From Gymnogyps californianus (lineage: Eukaryota; Chordata; Aves; Accipitriformes; Cathartidae): 64,000 nt of DNA. Both the position numbers and the translations under genes were made by a program. The DNA is taken from contig NC_059478.1 in assembly GCF_018139145.2 (NCBI RefSeq), positions 11,267,001 through 11,331,000 of the forward strand, written 5' to 3'. Below, one piece after another: positions 1 through 13,800 of the stretch. The notes beneath the pieces were generated by a model, which searched no databases, was not told the origin of the DNA, and saw only the letters and a list, made by a program, of their open reading frames with translations. Every line of letters begins with the position of its first letter. Positions within the stretch are counted from its first letter, which is position 1.

Positions 1-226
1 AAGGAAAGTATAAAGAGCAGCAGAATTGTATTTGTTCTGAGATAGATGTTGCCTTCCACACAGCTATCAATATACAAATACTGAAATGCCTATAAATCCT
101 TGAATCTGCCTATGAGATTGATACTTACATTACTCATGCTCGCTTACTTTTGTAGATCAATATTTCATGGTCTATTTACTAATACAAAGTGACTGTATCT
201 ATTTTTGGCTAAAATGTGTATATATT

Positions 227-240
227 CCCCCCCCCCCCCC
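227..240. repeat. Homopolymer of 14 C
   Basis: Fourteen consecutive C residues after TATATT and before AGTTTC. A simple mononucleotide repeat whose length is likely to vary. Confidence 0.9.
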
Positions 241-3200
241 AGTTTCTAACAAATTGCTTCTTTTGATTTCTCAGCCTTGATGGGCCACTGGCATTGGCAG
301 GTGGTGGAATGACACAATGCAATATGATATGCCAAAGTAGCTGGGCATCACTTGTCATCTTGTAGACAAGTGAGGCAGAGGAAATAAGAGAATACATGAG
401 TCTCTCAAATATGCAGGCGAAAAAAATGACATTTTCCATAGCATAGAAATCTTTTCCTGTAACTGCCTCCTTCCATCTTGTCCCCAGAGCAGTTCAGTTT
501 CTCGTGCTATTTTATCTACACGATATTTGAGGTACTGTGAGTGTGTGAAACATTTTACCTGTAATAAGTAGCTCCATGTATAATTTCACTTCTCTTAAGA
601 TTCTTGCTTGCTTTCTGTAGTGCAAATAAGAAGCCTTTAAAGGCAGTAAAGATATAAATAATGATCTTTAGTGTTATAGTTTATGCTAAATGCAAAGTAT
701 ATAAGCGTATATCTTGCTATAAAGAACTGCTCAGTTCACTGTGATTTCATAGTGATTGCTTGTTTTTTGACCACACAGGATTGTTTGCTTTGTTTCAGGC
801 AGAGGTATACCTCAGTAATTCATCAAGTTGTTCGAAAGCACAAATGCTCATGCATGGATTTAAGGGGGAGCTATCTATGAACGTTTCTCAATTTTTGATC
901 CCACTAGAACAGCATGGTGACAAATACTTAGCAAATTTCTCCCTCAGATTATCTGTTTTTCCTGAAGTTTGAGATCTACAAAAGCTTTATTGAATCCATC
1001 ACAAGACATCGGTGCAAATGGAATGAGATAGTTGGAAGAGCAGCCTGTGTTATTTCTTTACCTACCTCTGAAGATATGCAGTATGCTCTTCCCCGTATGT
1101 GTGCAGCAAGCACGAGTGAAGACGCAAATGCAAGCTTAGTAAATCCTGCAAAGTAATAGCATAGCTAATTTAGCTCAGTCAGCTCACCGCAGGTCTAAAG
1201 CAGCTCTTTCTTATATTGTGAGCTTCTCAGCTGCATAGCTCCTCTTCTGGATGCTCCTAAGATCTGCAGCAGAGGATCCATCCTCCATTGTGGAGGAGGT
1301 TGTTAACCTCTCCCAGGTTAAGGAAAATACAGTTATGATGTTGAGAAAAAGGAGTGGCCCAGTTCAGAAGGGGAGTTCCCTTAAAATCCTTTGTGTAGTA
1401 ACCAGCTAACTTCCCAAGGATGGTTTTGACTGTGAGGTTTACAAAGGTTGCTCCAGAAGGTGAGGTATAACTTTTTCTCCTGACTGCCTCACATTTGGAT
1501 TAAGCACACCAAGTTTGGTGCTTGAGGTTGATCAGGATCAATGTCTTCCAGATTGCATCTGCATTGCTAAAACTGCAGTCTGGCTCCTTTATGGCTCCTT
1601 TATTTTGGAACTTCCTTTATCTGATGTAGGAGCTTAATATTTTTAAAGATCTGTCTGCAGGTATCTCAACTTCTACAGTTAATTTATAACAAATTTTGGA
1701 ACAAACAATTTGGAAGGAAAAAAATGATGCTTTCCATTATTTTTCCTACAGTGCATTATCTTGTGTTTGACTAGAGTGAAAAGTCATCAGCTATTTGTTT
1801 CCTTTTGGTAAATGAATTTTGCAGTTCCTTCCAGTTTTCTCCAACCTTGACAGTTCTTAATGAATCTGTAGTATTTGCAAGTACTTCAACCCTATTTTAA
1901 TTACAGTAGTACTTACGCAAAAGCCTAGTATTCATTCCAGGTTTGCTGTTTATTACATGCTATCTCATCATAGACTGAGGCAAGAATATTGCATTTTGGG
2001 TCACAGCAGGTTTGGATTGCATTTTTCTTATGATTGTGTGATTGTTTTATGCTTTGGAATGGTGCTAATTTAGAGAGAGTGGCAAACGCAGTGCGCACTG
2101 CCACTTCAGCTACTTAGTAGTCACCAAGGCATCCTCACCTAATCACATATTTTTCTTTTTAAAAATAATCTTTCCCAGAAGGAGCAGGTGTTAATTCCAC
2201 GTATTGGGGACAGCCATCATGCAGTAATATACGTATGTGTAAGAGAGAAACCATTTTAAAGGGATGTTTTTTAGTTTGTGTTTTAAAGCGAAGCTTGGTT
2301 ACAAACAGTTTCTACAACACACACGATGGGTGTGTGCGGTCTTTGTGGCTGAGTGACTCTTTACGCTGCTTGCATATTGGCAATGTTGGAGTTTCTTTAA
2401 AGCTCATTTAATACCAAACTATAAATCTTTGCTGGCTTCATTTAACCCTGAGTTCAGTTTCCAATATAGCTTTAGCAGTACTGTTAGGGAAGAAGGAATT
2501 AGGACGTGGTAGTCTCTAAGTGGCTTCGTTTCCTTGGCTCTGTTTTGCATGCACTGGAGGGCAGAGCACCCCACGCCATCGGCTGCCAGCCTCTCTCCTG
2601 TAGCGGCAGGCGAGTGTGCATACCACTGTACCCCCTTCAAAGGGGATGGGAAGCTGTTCCTTCCCCCCCAACAGCCCCTCAGCACTGCCAGTTGGGAATT
2701 TAAAGGTGGGAACCATAGATCCAGAAAATACTGCATCTTCCTCTGTGGATATTAATTTTAGATGTGTTTTGGTAGCAATGAAGTTTTCTCTGGTTCCCAT
2801 ACTGGCCTTATTAGGCAGCTAAGAAAAAATGTCTCATCTGTATCTACCCACATTTATCCCGTTATGATGAGGATATGTAAGAGACAACCTTTCCATATAT
2901 GCATATTATGCCTGCTGAAAATTAATGCGAAAAATACTCTCAAAAAATTATAAACAAATGGAGAACTTCTAAGGTATTCTCGAAGTAAGCTATGAGTTAA
3001 GAATTAGAAAACCCTATGGCCCAGTAAGAAATGGATTTTGTGGTCTCTTTGTACTGTTAAAATTTCTTTTGGAAACTAACTCCCACCATCTAAAATACCA
3101 TAATGTTTTACAGGTTTGCAGAAGATGAAAATGCTACCAGATGTAGTTCATGGAGCAAGTTAACTACTGTTGTCAGATGGAACAGCTTTTGCTGTTTGGT

Positions 3201-5377
3201 AACTTCTCCTTACCTTCTCTCCCTCTCTTCCCCCACCCCCTCAGTTCACTTAACCACAGCTGGTACCAAACTGCCCATCCCTTCTGCAGATAACCCAGTA
3301 TTTCACTCATATAGGTGAAGGGAGAAGTCTGTGTATTGTACAGTGCATATAACTAAGTTGATGGTTGGTTGGATGACCAAAGTCTTTTATCAAAATGGAT
3401 TATCAAACTAAACTGCTGTAGTTAAACATAGTTTACTATTAAATGCGTATTCAATAAACAGAAGAGAAGTCACTAGTAACTGACTTCGACATAGTGAAAA
3501 TCTGTTAAGGGCACATGAAAAGGATTGCTGATATCAGGCAGTCTCACCTTAGTGCTGCTACAATGCTGCTATTTTCGCCATAACGCTTTTTTTCATAATA
3601 TGATTCAACTATATAAAAGGTTTATGGATTTGAAGCACATCAGAGGTCATTTCCTCCTGTGACTCGCTAATCAGCTCTGGTACTTTCATATATACAGCAG
3701 GAACTTTCAGACAAAGGTAAGATTAGTAGCTAACCAGACAAAGAGAAAATGGAGGAAAATAATAGTAGTGGTGAGTACATGCATCAAATAAGTGTGGCCC
3801 AATATTTTTATGGCTTTTCTGATAGATTGCTTTGGATGCTTCTGGGCAACATTGAATGCAGCATTTTTTTATCTCTAGCCCAGAAGGATTATTCCAATGG
3901 TTCACCTTAGATTTTGCACAGAATATTACTTTGATACTGTAATAGCTTTGGAAATGCTCTCCTTTGATGTCAAGAGCTGTATGGAACTGTTCTTTTGATT
4001 AAGAAACACTTACACACTTGAAAAACCTAATAATAGATTAAAAAAAAGAAAAGAAAAAAATGATCATCAATTGTGCTTTATTAAACCAGATCTATGGGAG
4101 AGATGCAGGACTTGTATGCATCTGTATCCCCTGTCTTGATCTGTTATCTTTCTGTTGGAAACTCTCACAGTAGGTCTGTCTGTCTTGAATAGCCCAGGAG
4201 CCTAGTTCTCCCCCCCTTCGTTCTACGACTCTCCCCTTTCTTCTGCCATTGAATGCTTGCAGACTGAACAACCTGGCTGGCAGTCGGATTATTATATCCC
4301 CCCTTCCCTCATCCTCGATTGCTTGTCAAAGATTTACTGCATACAATTTCAGTTTAAAACCTAGTCTGGTGCATACCTGGAAAATTTCTTTTTACTAGCG
4401 AGGGGTGTAATTGAACTAGTGGCCAACAATTTAACTTCATTCCCTCATTTGGAATCAGTGCCATTTCAGGGAAGTAAATTGCATACAACCATGCAAAGAT
4501 GCTCAGCTGATGTTGGCTGTGTCTGCAGACAGAGCTCAGGGTAAATGTCTGACACAGTTCAGGGCTTATAGGAAAAAGCCCCCTACGTTGCTGTGGTGCA
4601 TCTATATAATGTCCTAGCAATAGAGCAGCTGCTTTCAGGTCAAAGTCATGTTACACAAGAGTTTAGGAGGTACTAAGTTAATTTGCCAGTTGAATGGGTA
4701 TTGAGATTTGCTCTGAAAACATAGATTAAAGCTCTCTTATGCTTAATAATAATATATTTACTGGGAGTTTTGTAATGCTTTTGCCCCAGATTTACTCCTG
4801 GAATGCACTGCTCTACTTTTGCAAGTTAATCTCTTAATTACTTTGAGATAAACTTTTAAGAAAACTTACTAATCCTGCATTGGTGGGAAAGAGGGGACAC
4901 TGGTCCACTCTTAAGCAAGGAAAATCCTTTTTTTATTCTGTGCTCTGCAAGTAGGCTTTTGTTTGTGAGTTTGTTTTACATTAAATCCAGAGTCACTGCC
5001 TGAAAAGGGTTGAGAAAACTGGGTGAACATGTCAATTTTTGATGTAGGAACATAGTGTACATCAAAGATTGCAATTTAGATCATTTTAACTAAGAAAAAT
5101 TCATATATAAAAAATATATTGACCTGAGATACGGATTAGGAAAAAAAACCCTCAAGATTTGGCTGCGTGCTGCCAGAGCTGTGCCAGCCTGCAGCGGAGT
5201 TGTAAGAACAGAGAGGGCTAGTGAAATAATTATATTTTCTTTTCTGTTTCAAACTTTACATGCCTGTCAGAGAGAGTTTCAGCCATTCAGGCTAAAACTG
5301 AGGTTTCGTAGGCTGTTAAACCCCTGCTGCTTCACGTGGAAAGCTTTGGGTGAGAGGGGGAAAGTCGGAACATCGGC

Positions 5378-5403
5378 TCACATCTTCACAAGAGAAGATG
5401 TGA
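5378..5403. repeat. Short perfect hairpin, 10-bp stem and 6-base loop
   Basis: TCACATCTTC (5378-5387) and GAAGATGTGA (5394-5403) are exact reverse complements separated by ACAAGA. The stem is too short for a miRNA precursor and no U-run follows it. It is probably chance or a protein-binding palindrome. Confidence 0.7.
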
Positions 5404-7070
5404 TTATTTGACTGCCTCTTCATCCTTGTTCATGGGGCAAACCTCTCAGACAGCCTTCACCACTCCCTTCAAGTCCTTTGTATCTAGCACAGATACCTTT
5501 CCAGACTTTGAGGTGGATGTGCATCATTCACCCCAGTTTGGGAACTGTGGAGTAGACTGAATTCAGGCTCTCCCTGGTGGGTAAGCGTCAGGGATAATCA
5601 GAGGACTAAATGAAGACGCTGTGTTCTCAAACACCCAAACTTGCCCTAAGCAGTGTCTGGGGCTTCGCTGAGTACCAGACAGCAAAGGAGACTTATGTGT
5701 CTTGAGAGTCTATTATCAGGAAATATATTTTGCAATGCTTTCTTTGCAGCATTTGGAGAAGTTTTTGATGAGGCATAGCTTGATTATTTTTGCAAAGAGT
5801 TGCCTTCTCTGAAGAGAACAACTTTAGATCAGAAACTATGTAGTTTTTCTTCATGGTATGTAGTTCATACTAGATTTTTAACTTGGTTTCAACCTAGAGG
5901 GTTATTTTTGAGAATAGTATAATACAACATACAAGAGATTATTTGAAGAGGGTTTCTTAGTCTGTTCGTATTTTACTTTTGCAAGCATTGTTAATTGTTT
6001 ACATGGCTAAAAGAACATCCTTTAAATCTTCAGATGCAAATTGTTTTTGCTCACAGTTGAGAAGAGGAAACAAAGCGAGAATGGAAAAAAATATTAGGAA
6101 ATAAATATCAAGACGCTTTAGATATTAATCCTGGCTTCAGAGAGATGTAACATAAAATGGAAGAATGAAGTGAAGGAAACCAGGAAAGGTATAAGGCTTT
6201 TGAAAGACCAAGTTAGTTTGAAGACAGTCTCAGGCCACAAAGAATAATTTTAGTAGCCAGTATTGATGTATGTGATAGGTGATCCCAAAACACTCGCCAA
6301 GAAAAGAACCAGACACAAGCCTAGATGATGAAGCAGGAGAATATATTTGCTTAGGAGACATTTAGCCAATAGCTTGAAGACTATGAAAAAATTGGAGGCA
6401 GCAACTGGTTGGCTACTTTATCCCTTTGGATTTTATCCATACAAAATGTCAGGGACTTAAGATTTGTAGGTCTGAGAGATCACCTGTAACCTGACAGTGC
6501 TGGCATGTTTGTTTATCCATAAGTAAAGATATTACTTTTTGGAGAAGTCATTATCCTGTGAAGAGTAGAGGCATAGCATGTCTGTGTATTTATATATCCT
6601 CTCAGGTGGGGATGGAAGCAGGTTGAGCTGGACCGGCTCTGTATTGGCTGCTCAGAAGTGGAGAAACATCACTGAAATGCTCCTTTCTCCAGGTTTATTG
6701 CAGTTTGATTTGCAATACAACATGTGACATTTTGCTATTTCTGATGTGTCTCCCTGCTGCCCCTGCTCCTAAACCTGGATGTGAACTTCTAGCATTTAAG
6801 AAATGCCTGATATTAAGAATGTGATGGAAGGGTTGTCGGCAGCTTTTATTTCAGATAAAGTGTATGCTCCATCCCTCCTTCTTTGGTTGTGCTGGGTTGA
6901 CCCTGGCTGGATGCCAGGTGCCCACCAAAGCTGCTCTATCACTTTCCTCCTCAGCTGGACAGGGGAGAGAAAATATAACCAAAGGCTCATGGGTTGAGAT
7001 AAGGACAGGGAGATCACTCAGCAGTTACCGTCACAGGCAAAACAGACTCGACTTGGAGAAATTAACTTAA

Positions 7071-7076
7071 TTTATT
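7071..7076 (-). terminator. LTR polyadenylation signal
   Basis: AATAAA on the minus strand (TTTATT on plus), about 185 bp from the LTR's 3' end. This fits the R/U5 boundary and supports the minus orientation. Confidence 0.5.
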
Positions 7077-7299
7077 GCCAATCAAATCAGAGTAGGATAA
7101 TGAGAAATAAAACCAAAGCTTAAAACACCTTCCCCCCACCCCTCCCTTCTTCCCAGGCTTAACTTTACTCCTGATTCCTCTACCTCCTCCCCACCAGCGG
7201 CGCAGGGGGACGGGGAATGGGGGTTTTGGTCATTTCATCACATGTTGTTTCTGCTGCTCCTTCCTCCTCAGGAGGAGGACTCCTCACACTCTTCCCCTG

Positions 7300-7735
7300 C
7301 TCCAGCTTGGGATCCCTCCCATGGGAGACAGACCTCCGCGAACTTCTCCAACGTGAGTCCTTCCCACGGGCTACAGTTCTTCATGAACTGCTCCAGCATG
7401 GGTCCCATCCACGGGGTGCAGTCCTTCAGGAACAGACTGTTCCAGCGTGGGTCCCCCGCGGGGTCACAAGTCCTGCCAGCAAACCTGCTCCAGCGTGGGC
7501 TCCTCTCTCCACGGGTCCGCAGGTCCTGCCAGGAGCCTGCTCCAGCGTGGGCTTCCCCCAGGGTCACAGCCTCCTTCGGGCATCCGCCTGCTCTGGTGTG
7601 GGGTCCTCCAGGGGCTGCAGGTGGATATCTGCTCCACCGTGGACCTCCATGGGCTGCAGGGGGACAGCCTGCCTCACCATGGTCTTCACCACGGGCTGCA
7701 GGGGAATCTCTGCTCCAGCGCCTGGAGCACCTCCT
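7300..7735. repeat. Degenerate internal tandem repeat of the LTR, about 10 units of 40-52 bp
   Basis: Within the LTR, units starting with a CTCCAGCGTGGG-like motif begin at about 7300, 7346, 7391, 7440, 7488, 7540, 7591, 7632, 7672 and 7713. Most units also carry a CCACGGGCTGCAG-like core. The last three to four units are shorter (about 41 bp) than the first six (45-52 bp), so two subfamilies are joined. Read on the LTR's own (minus) strand, the units give repeating peptide-like patterns such as PWEG--LE-F and LQP, but the frame is interrupted, so this is not called as a gene. Confidence 0.8.
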
Positions 7736-7842
7736 CCCCCTCCTTCTTCACTGACCTTGGTGTCTGCAGAGTTGTTCCTCTCACATCTTCTCACTCCTCT
7801 CTCCGGCTGCAATTGCTGCTGCACAGTAACTTTTTCCCCTTT

Positions 7843-7850
7843 CTTAAATA
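7843..7850 (-). promoter_or_regulatory. TATA-like box in the LTR
   Basis: TATTTAAG on the minus strand, about 185 bp inside the LTR's 5' end, fits a U3 promoter position. Activity cannot be judged from sequence. Confidence 0.4.
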
Positions 7851-10800
7851 CGTTATCCCAGAGGCGCTGCCACCATTGCTGATGGGCTCGGCCTTGGCCA
7901 GCAGCGGGTCCGTCTTGGAGCTGGCTGGCATTGACTTTATCGGATGTAGAGGAAGCTTCTAGCAGCTTCTTACAGAAGCCACCCTCCTTGTAGCCCCCCC
8001 ACTACCAAAACCTTGCCACACAAACCCAACACACTGGTCCTGAGGCTTATCTGTCAAAATCTACTGTCACATCAACATTAATTAATATGCCAATTTGGAA
8101 GTAAGAGTTTAAATGGTATTTTTAATTGCTAAATGTTTTCTTCCTGCCAAAAGCGTATGTATTGACAAGCATCAGCCCTAAGCTTCCAGTGAGGCAGAGA
8201 TGAGTGAAGCAGAACTAGATCTGTGTCTGATGGGATGAGAATTAACCGGGACAAGGACCCTGCCAGGAAGCGAGTGTTTTGGGAGGAACAAAGGAGTTAT
8301 CCTGATTCACGTGCCAAAATTAACGAATGAAATTTGATATTTTATGATGTCTTGGCTGCGTAGCCTTCCTGGAAAACAAGGTATGATGCCCTCTCAAGCA
8401 TATCACTAGTGAGTAACACCCTCGAATCCCCACCCCTGCTTATTGCAAGGTACTAGCTGTGGTGTCTTACTAACTTTATCTTCTATTTTCTCTGTGCATT
8501 GAGGATAACTCTTTTGTTCCATTTTCAGCCCGCACGCTGACACAGCGCTCTCCCTCTCTCTCTTTCCCCTTACACTGTTGTTTAAGCATGCTGTAAACTT
8601 ATTCATTCCCTAAAGGCAAGAGCAGCTATCTGAGCAACACTTTGTCAGCATAATACATTTACAGAATGCATATTTATGAACCTTTGAGCCTTTATTGTTC
8701 CAGAGGGCAAATAAAAAACATGAAAAGTAGCAATATAGTGTTTCAAAGGTCCCTCAAGGAAAACAAAAGTAGTTGGAAATAAATTTAGGAAAAAAAAGTT
8801 CTTCTCCAGAAGAGAACCTTGAATTAGCACATACAAAATATGGGCTGGTTAAGACTATTCTTTTCCTCCACCTATCCCAGACTCTCCTAATCCAAGTTTT
8901 AACAAATTTTAAGCTTGAAAAATGGTTTTAAGCTTTACAAAATAGAATAAATGGCATAGATTAGACATACATAATAGTAAACCAGAGATTTTTAAAGCAG
9001 CATGTTTTGCTCAATCATAATAAAGTAAATACAGTTTTTAAATGGAAATTATCATCTTCCTTGGAAGCTACAAAATCAGTGTGGTATGTGGCACAAAATT
9101 GCTACAGATAAAAGGTAGCTGGAGGAAGCTGGAAAATCAAGAAAATGCCCTAATTGTTGTTATTTTAATTGACTCTAGGTTCTTATTAACTTTACGGTGT
9201 ATACCTCGACTTTTAAAATGAATGGGTTGCTACTAATTATTGCTGATAATAAAATAAAGCTAGTCAGCCAGTGTTTGTGTTCTTAAACATGTGCATTAGC
9301 TCAATTACGATTAAAAGGTTATTATACCAATGTTGCTAGATTATGCGGCCTAAAAATTAAAATATGTAGTGTTGTCTCCCTGCATGAAGAGTCTCATTTT
9401 AAAATGAGAGATGTGAGTGTGGCTGCCTGTAGCTTTCATCCAAAGCAAAAACTGGAGTGTGTGCCCAACAACAGAGCTCACGGAAATTCAGCTTGACCAA
9501 AATTTGAAGTACTAAACAAAAGGGAAATAGCTCCAGCAAGCAGGAGAAAATTGATTAAAGTTCCAAATGGTCAAAAAGTAAAATAAATGCAGATTTTTAG
9601 CTCTTCTACAGTAGTGGAGCTATAGGGATTTGTACATTTTCCTTCTGGGATAAGAGTTTGTAATTGTGCTTTCTGCTGTAAAGACTTGAAAGACACACAC
9701 AATGGGAAACTCAACTGGACTCGATCTCTATTACTTCTTTTGGCCCAAATTAGGGAAGGAGACCCATAGAGCTCCCCGTGGAACGATGCAGAACCCTACT
9801 GCCAGCAAGAACTAGCCCTGGGGTGAGCTGGGAACTGCAGCGCCTCTGCCATAAGGTACCAGATGATTTGTGTGGAGGGATGGGGGGTGAGGGGGAAGGT
9901 TTGTTTCCTGCATCTGTCACAATTTCACTAGTGGATACTTTCTTCCGAAGAGGTGGTGGATGTGTGGCCGTATCGGCTGTCCCTGGTGCTCACAGGCACA
10001 CTCTACAATCTTGGGTGGCTCAAATAAATGACAGGGGTCCTGCTGTGTTTGTATGATGTGCTTTTTCTGTGAGCATGAACTTTGATCTAGGGGGTTTCTG
10101 TTGAGAGGGTTTTTTTTGAAGGTATCGGCTCCATTATAATGGCACACCAGAAAAAAGGTGAGAGAGTTCCCGTGTGAAAATTCAGCATTGTGCTGAGGAG
10201 GCAACTTTAACTTTTATGTATATGTTTAGTTATTTTCAGTAGTCAAAATGCAACTGAAGTCACAAATCATTCCAGTGCCTCCAAAGCTATGTTTTTAGCC
10301 ATTATTCACAAATTACAGATTTTCTTCCCTTCTTTCCTCAAGAATCACTCTGTTCTGCTTTGCGTAAGTCCTGGACATTGAGACCCCCAAAGCGGGTTTG
10401 CCTCTGAATGTCATTTTCCAGTGAATTGTGGTAATCATTTGTTAAACATGAGAACAGCTCGAAATGTTATGATCACTCAGGAGTAACTGCATGGGTAAAC
10501 CCTCACCTAGCACAGTGCAGTGACTTTAAAAAGAAAAAAAGGGGGGGGGAAAGTGTAGTTATGTTTCATTGATTACTCAAGTTTTAGGTGTCGCCGACGA
10601 TGTTACTTTGCAGCAAGACATCTGAAATATCAAATGGTTATTTAGAAAACATAGAAGAAACCAAAATGAACCTCTTGCCAGTTCTACAAACATGTTTGCC
10701 TCTGGTGTATTGCTTATGACATGGGGAGGATTCACACTGCCAAGGCTGGGCAGGTTTCTCCTAGCCCTATACCACCTTTTAAAGGATGATGTCTTTTAAG

Positions 10801-13800
10801 GATATGCATCCTCATTTATAAATATGCTCTAAGCAAATGCTTGGTATCCAAAGTGCCACTTTTCTTTTTGTCTTTTAACAAGCTCTGAAAAGCAAGGCAT
10901 GATGTTGGTGCCCCAGCCCACGCCTGTCCCCTCAGCAAAGCAGGTTCCCGCATCTGCCCCTGCAAAACAGTCCTTGTGCTGGGCGGGCAGTGCTAATGCC
11001 CAGGGCTTTGGCAGGCCTGCCCTCTAAATATTTTAGTGGAAATAATTACGTGTATATAATTTGTTGTAGAGTGCAAATGAAATGTTAGGAAAGCAGGATG
11101 GATTGTGAGCCAAGGGAGGCAGAAAGAGGTGCAGTGGGAGGAAGGGTATCAGGGATACCGTGTTCTCAAGTTATCTGTACAGAGCATCACGATGTAGAGA
11201 CTACGATTAAGCCCCTCTGCAGCCCTGTGGTACTTGTCGGGCACCCCTCCCATGGAGTAGGAGCCTGGATACCATGTCCGAAATGGGCTAAGCAGCACCT
11301 GCTGTCCCCAAACTCCACGTGGGGAAGCTCCATCAGAGAAGGCAGTAATGGGGAACAGGGGGAAAACCCTCAGTAGACATCTGCCAAAACAAGATATTAT
11401 CAGCCATCAGTTTTACCAACAGGGCTTAGCCTCAGCAGGGTTACGTAACACAGACAGGAAACTCAAGTGAGGTGAACACCCAGTTCCTGTTGTCACCCAG
11501 ATTCCCAGAGACCCCTTAAAAAACCAAACAAAACCCTCCAAGCCCGTAGCCATCGTGCTTCAATTAACTATGGGACTCTGCTTTTTACTCCCACTCTCAC
11601 TGCTGTTCATCCAAAATAGGAGTGTCTGTTTTTAGTAAAAGAGGAGGTTCTTTGAGAAGAAATGTGGTGAACATACAAAATTTCTTACTATCATGAAAAC
11701 TATCTAAAGTCATAAAGATTATTAAATAAAGAGAGAAAACTCAGTTTTCTGTTTTCTAGCTTTCTAAACAGCTTTTCAAAGCTTGTTTCACCAATGTGAA
11801 ATCAAGCATAGATTATTTACATTCTTGACTCATTGTGAGAAAGACTGATATATGAAAAGATCTGCAAGTTAAAAAACCATACATGACTACACTGTCATCT
11901 TTAAATTCCGTATACATAACAAAAGTGGCAGGATGCAAATATGAGGCATTCTAGATCAAAGCAGTAAAAATATGAAGATGATATTATCCACAAAATATAC
12001 ACTGAGTGATATTAATGATAAATATTTTAAATCCAGTGAAAGGAAAAATCTGTAGGAATCTCTCTATTTCAGTAGGAGTTGTACAGTGTGGTTTCAGAGT
12101 TCCATATTACACTAAGTTTTGCTTTAATTAGAGGTCTCTAGGACTGAAATAATGAAAATGAAACATTTTACATTATTTCTAGGTACTAAAGGAATGTAGG
12201 GATTGTCATCATCTTTTCTCAAAAAAGTAGCAAAAGTATGGAAAAAAGGCCATATTGTCACTGCAAATCAGAGATTGTACTGGCTTCCTTTATTACAATG
12301 AAATTTGCTGTCCTAGGAACTTTTCTTATGTATTGTTCAAAAAAGTTTGGGGGGGTTATATTTCTCTCCTTTTCCTGGTCAGATTTTTCTTAAATAATCA
12401 AAGATCTTCAATATTGTACTGGAAAACGAGTCCTATCTGAGGGTCAGGTCCAAGCAATTAGGACCAAAAAGCAGAAACTGAGTTGGGACCAGTCAAGGCC
12501 TTTTAATTTACCTACTATTTGTTTTGAGGGCTGCTACATTACAACTATATTTAAAAACTTGTAACATTCATATTGTATCCAAGTTGATAATTTGATTAAT
12601 ATTTTAGAGAGAAGCTTCTTGAACCTCTCTGACATGATTGCTTGTAAAATTCTGGTCACACCGTGAACATGTGCCTTCAGTCTGTCATTTTTTTTGCCTT
12701 CAGTCTGCCATTAGCTGTGGTTCACAACGCTTTTCTGTTTTCCAGTTCTGACTGTATGAGTAAGCTGGAAACTGAACCTTTTCAAATGGGTGTTTCCTAT
12801 GTCCCGCCCCTGCCAAAAAGGCATATTCCCTTTTAAAAAGATAGAGTTTCTCTCTGTTCGTAATTTGGCTGTGCATCAGTGGCTCTGCTGTAAAAACAAT
12901 TGAGAGGTTGATGTGAGGGTTAGGCCAAGTCCTAGCGCTGCCTGCCCGTGCGTGAGTAGTAAGTTGAAATATTCTTCGTGAATTATATGTTTCTATCTGA
13001 GAAAGAGAGTTCTGTTTCTGACACATGGTGCCTCCAGTTGGTGCTCTTCAGGCTGGGTCCTGCTACGCTGCCTCGTTATTTAGGGCCATTTGGAAGAACT
13101 AAGATCTAGCCTAATATTAGCAAGGATTTGCTGGAGACTGCATGCCAAATTAAAGGGGAAAAAATAAAAATAAAATCAGTGTAGAGAGAACATGTTTATT
13201 TGAAAGAGACCATGCAGGTTTTGTTTTTTCTGAGGACATGGTAATATGAGATAGTAAGAGCCTAAGGTTTTAATGATATTATGCACTTAAGATATTAAAG
13301 AGTCTGTAAAAGTGTGTCCAGGCCTATAAAATAATTTTCCTAGTGAAGCTGGTACCAAGATAAATGACAGCCTCAAGTGCTTGTCAGGTCTGTGGGCTTG
13401 GTCCTCTGGAGTGCAGCTGGAACCGCCGCACCAGGAGGTTGATTATTGCCAATAGTCTCTGCTGTGCATCTGCTTTTTTTGTTGTTGTTGCTTCCCCCCC
13501 CCGCCCGTTAGGTCAGTGGCTGCCTTTTTGTCTCCTTCCTTCTCTGTTTCTCATTTGTGAGCCGTAGGGATACATATTGAATGAACTGAGGAAAAATAAG
13601 GAAGAAAAGCAGTAATCCTGACTAATATCCCCGGAGAATCACCAACAGGTTAGACGACTTCTGTGTTAGGAGATTTTAGGGAGTTATTGCTAACTGGTTG
13701 CTCTTACATATCCTTTTTGTTTTTTAAGTTGGATTAAAAGTAAATATGAAGATTAACATTCACTGGTTTTGTTTTGGGTAGGGTTCACTGATTCAGCTTC

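Larger units (their letters stand above)
1..6887. other. Intergenic, no gene recognised
   Basis: This is AT-rich single-copy DNA. It holds a 14-C run near the left edge and a short hairpin at 5378-5403. All open frames are under about 110 codons and unrecognisable. If the usual amniote gene order holds, NEK7 would be to the left, but no NEK7 exon was recognised. Confidence 0.6.
6888..8033 (-). mobile_element. Solo ERV long terminal repeat, ERVL-like, minus orientation
   Basis: This 1,146-bp block begins TGTGCTGGGTTGACC and ends CAAACCCAACACA, so it has the TG...CA ends of a retroviral LTR. Flanking bases are TTGGT (6883-6887) and CTGGT (8034-8038), a 5-bp target-site duplication with one mismatch, the length expected for ERVL-type integration. 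I recognise the sequence as a common long LTR of bird genomes. The minus orientation follows from a TATTTAAG TATA-like box (7843-7850 on minus) near the 5' side and an AATAAA (7071-7076 on minus) about 185 bp from the 3' end. No gag, pol or env and no second LTR flank it, so it is a solo LTR left by recombination. The near-perfect ends suggest moderate age. All long open frames here, including 7217-7882 on plus, lie within the LTR. Confidence 0.9.

Noticed and set aside
7217..7882. The longest open frame of the window, 221 codons on plus
   Set aside because: It lies wholly inside the solo LTR, antisense to the LTR's inferred transcription. It results from GC-rich repeated units and has no protein resemblance.
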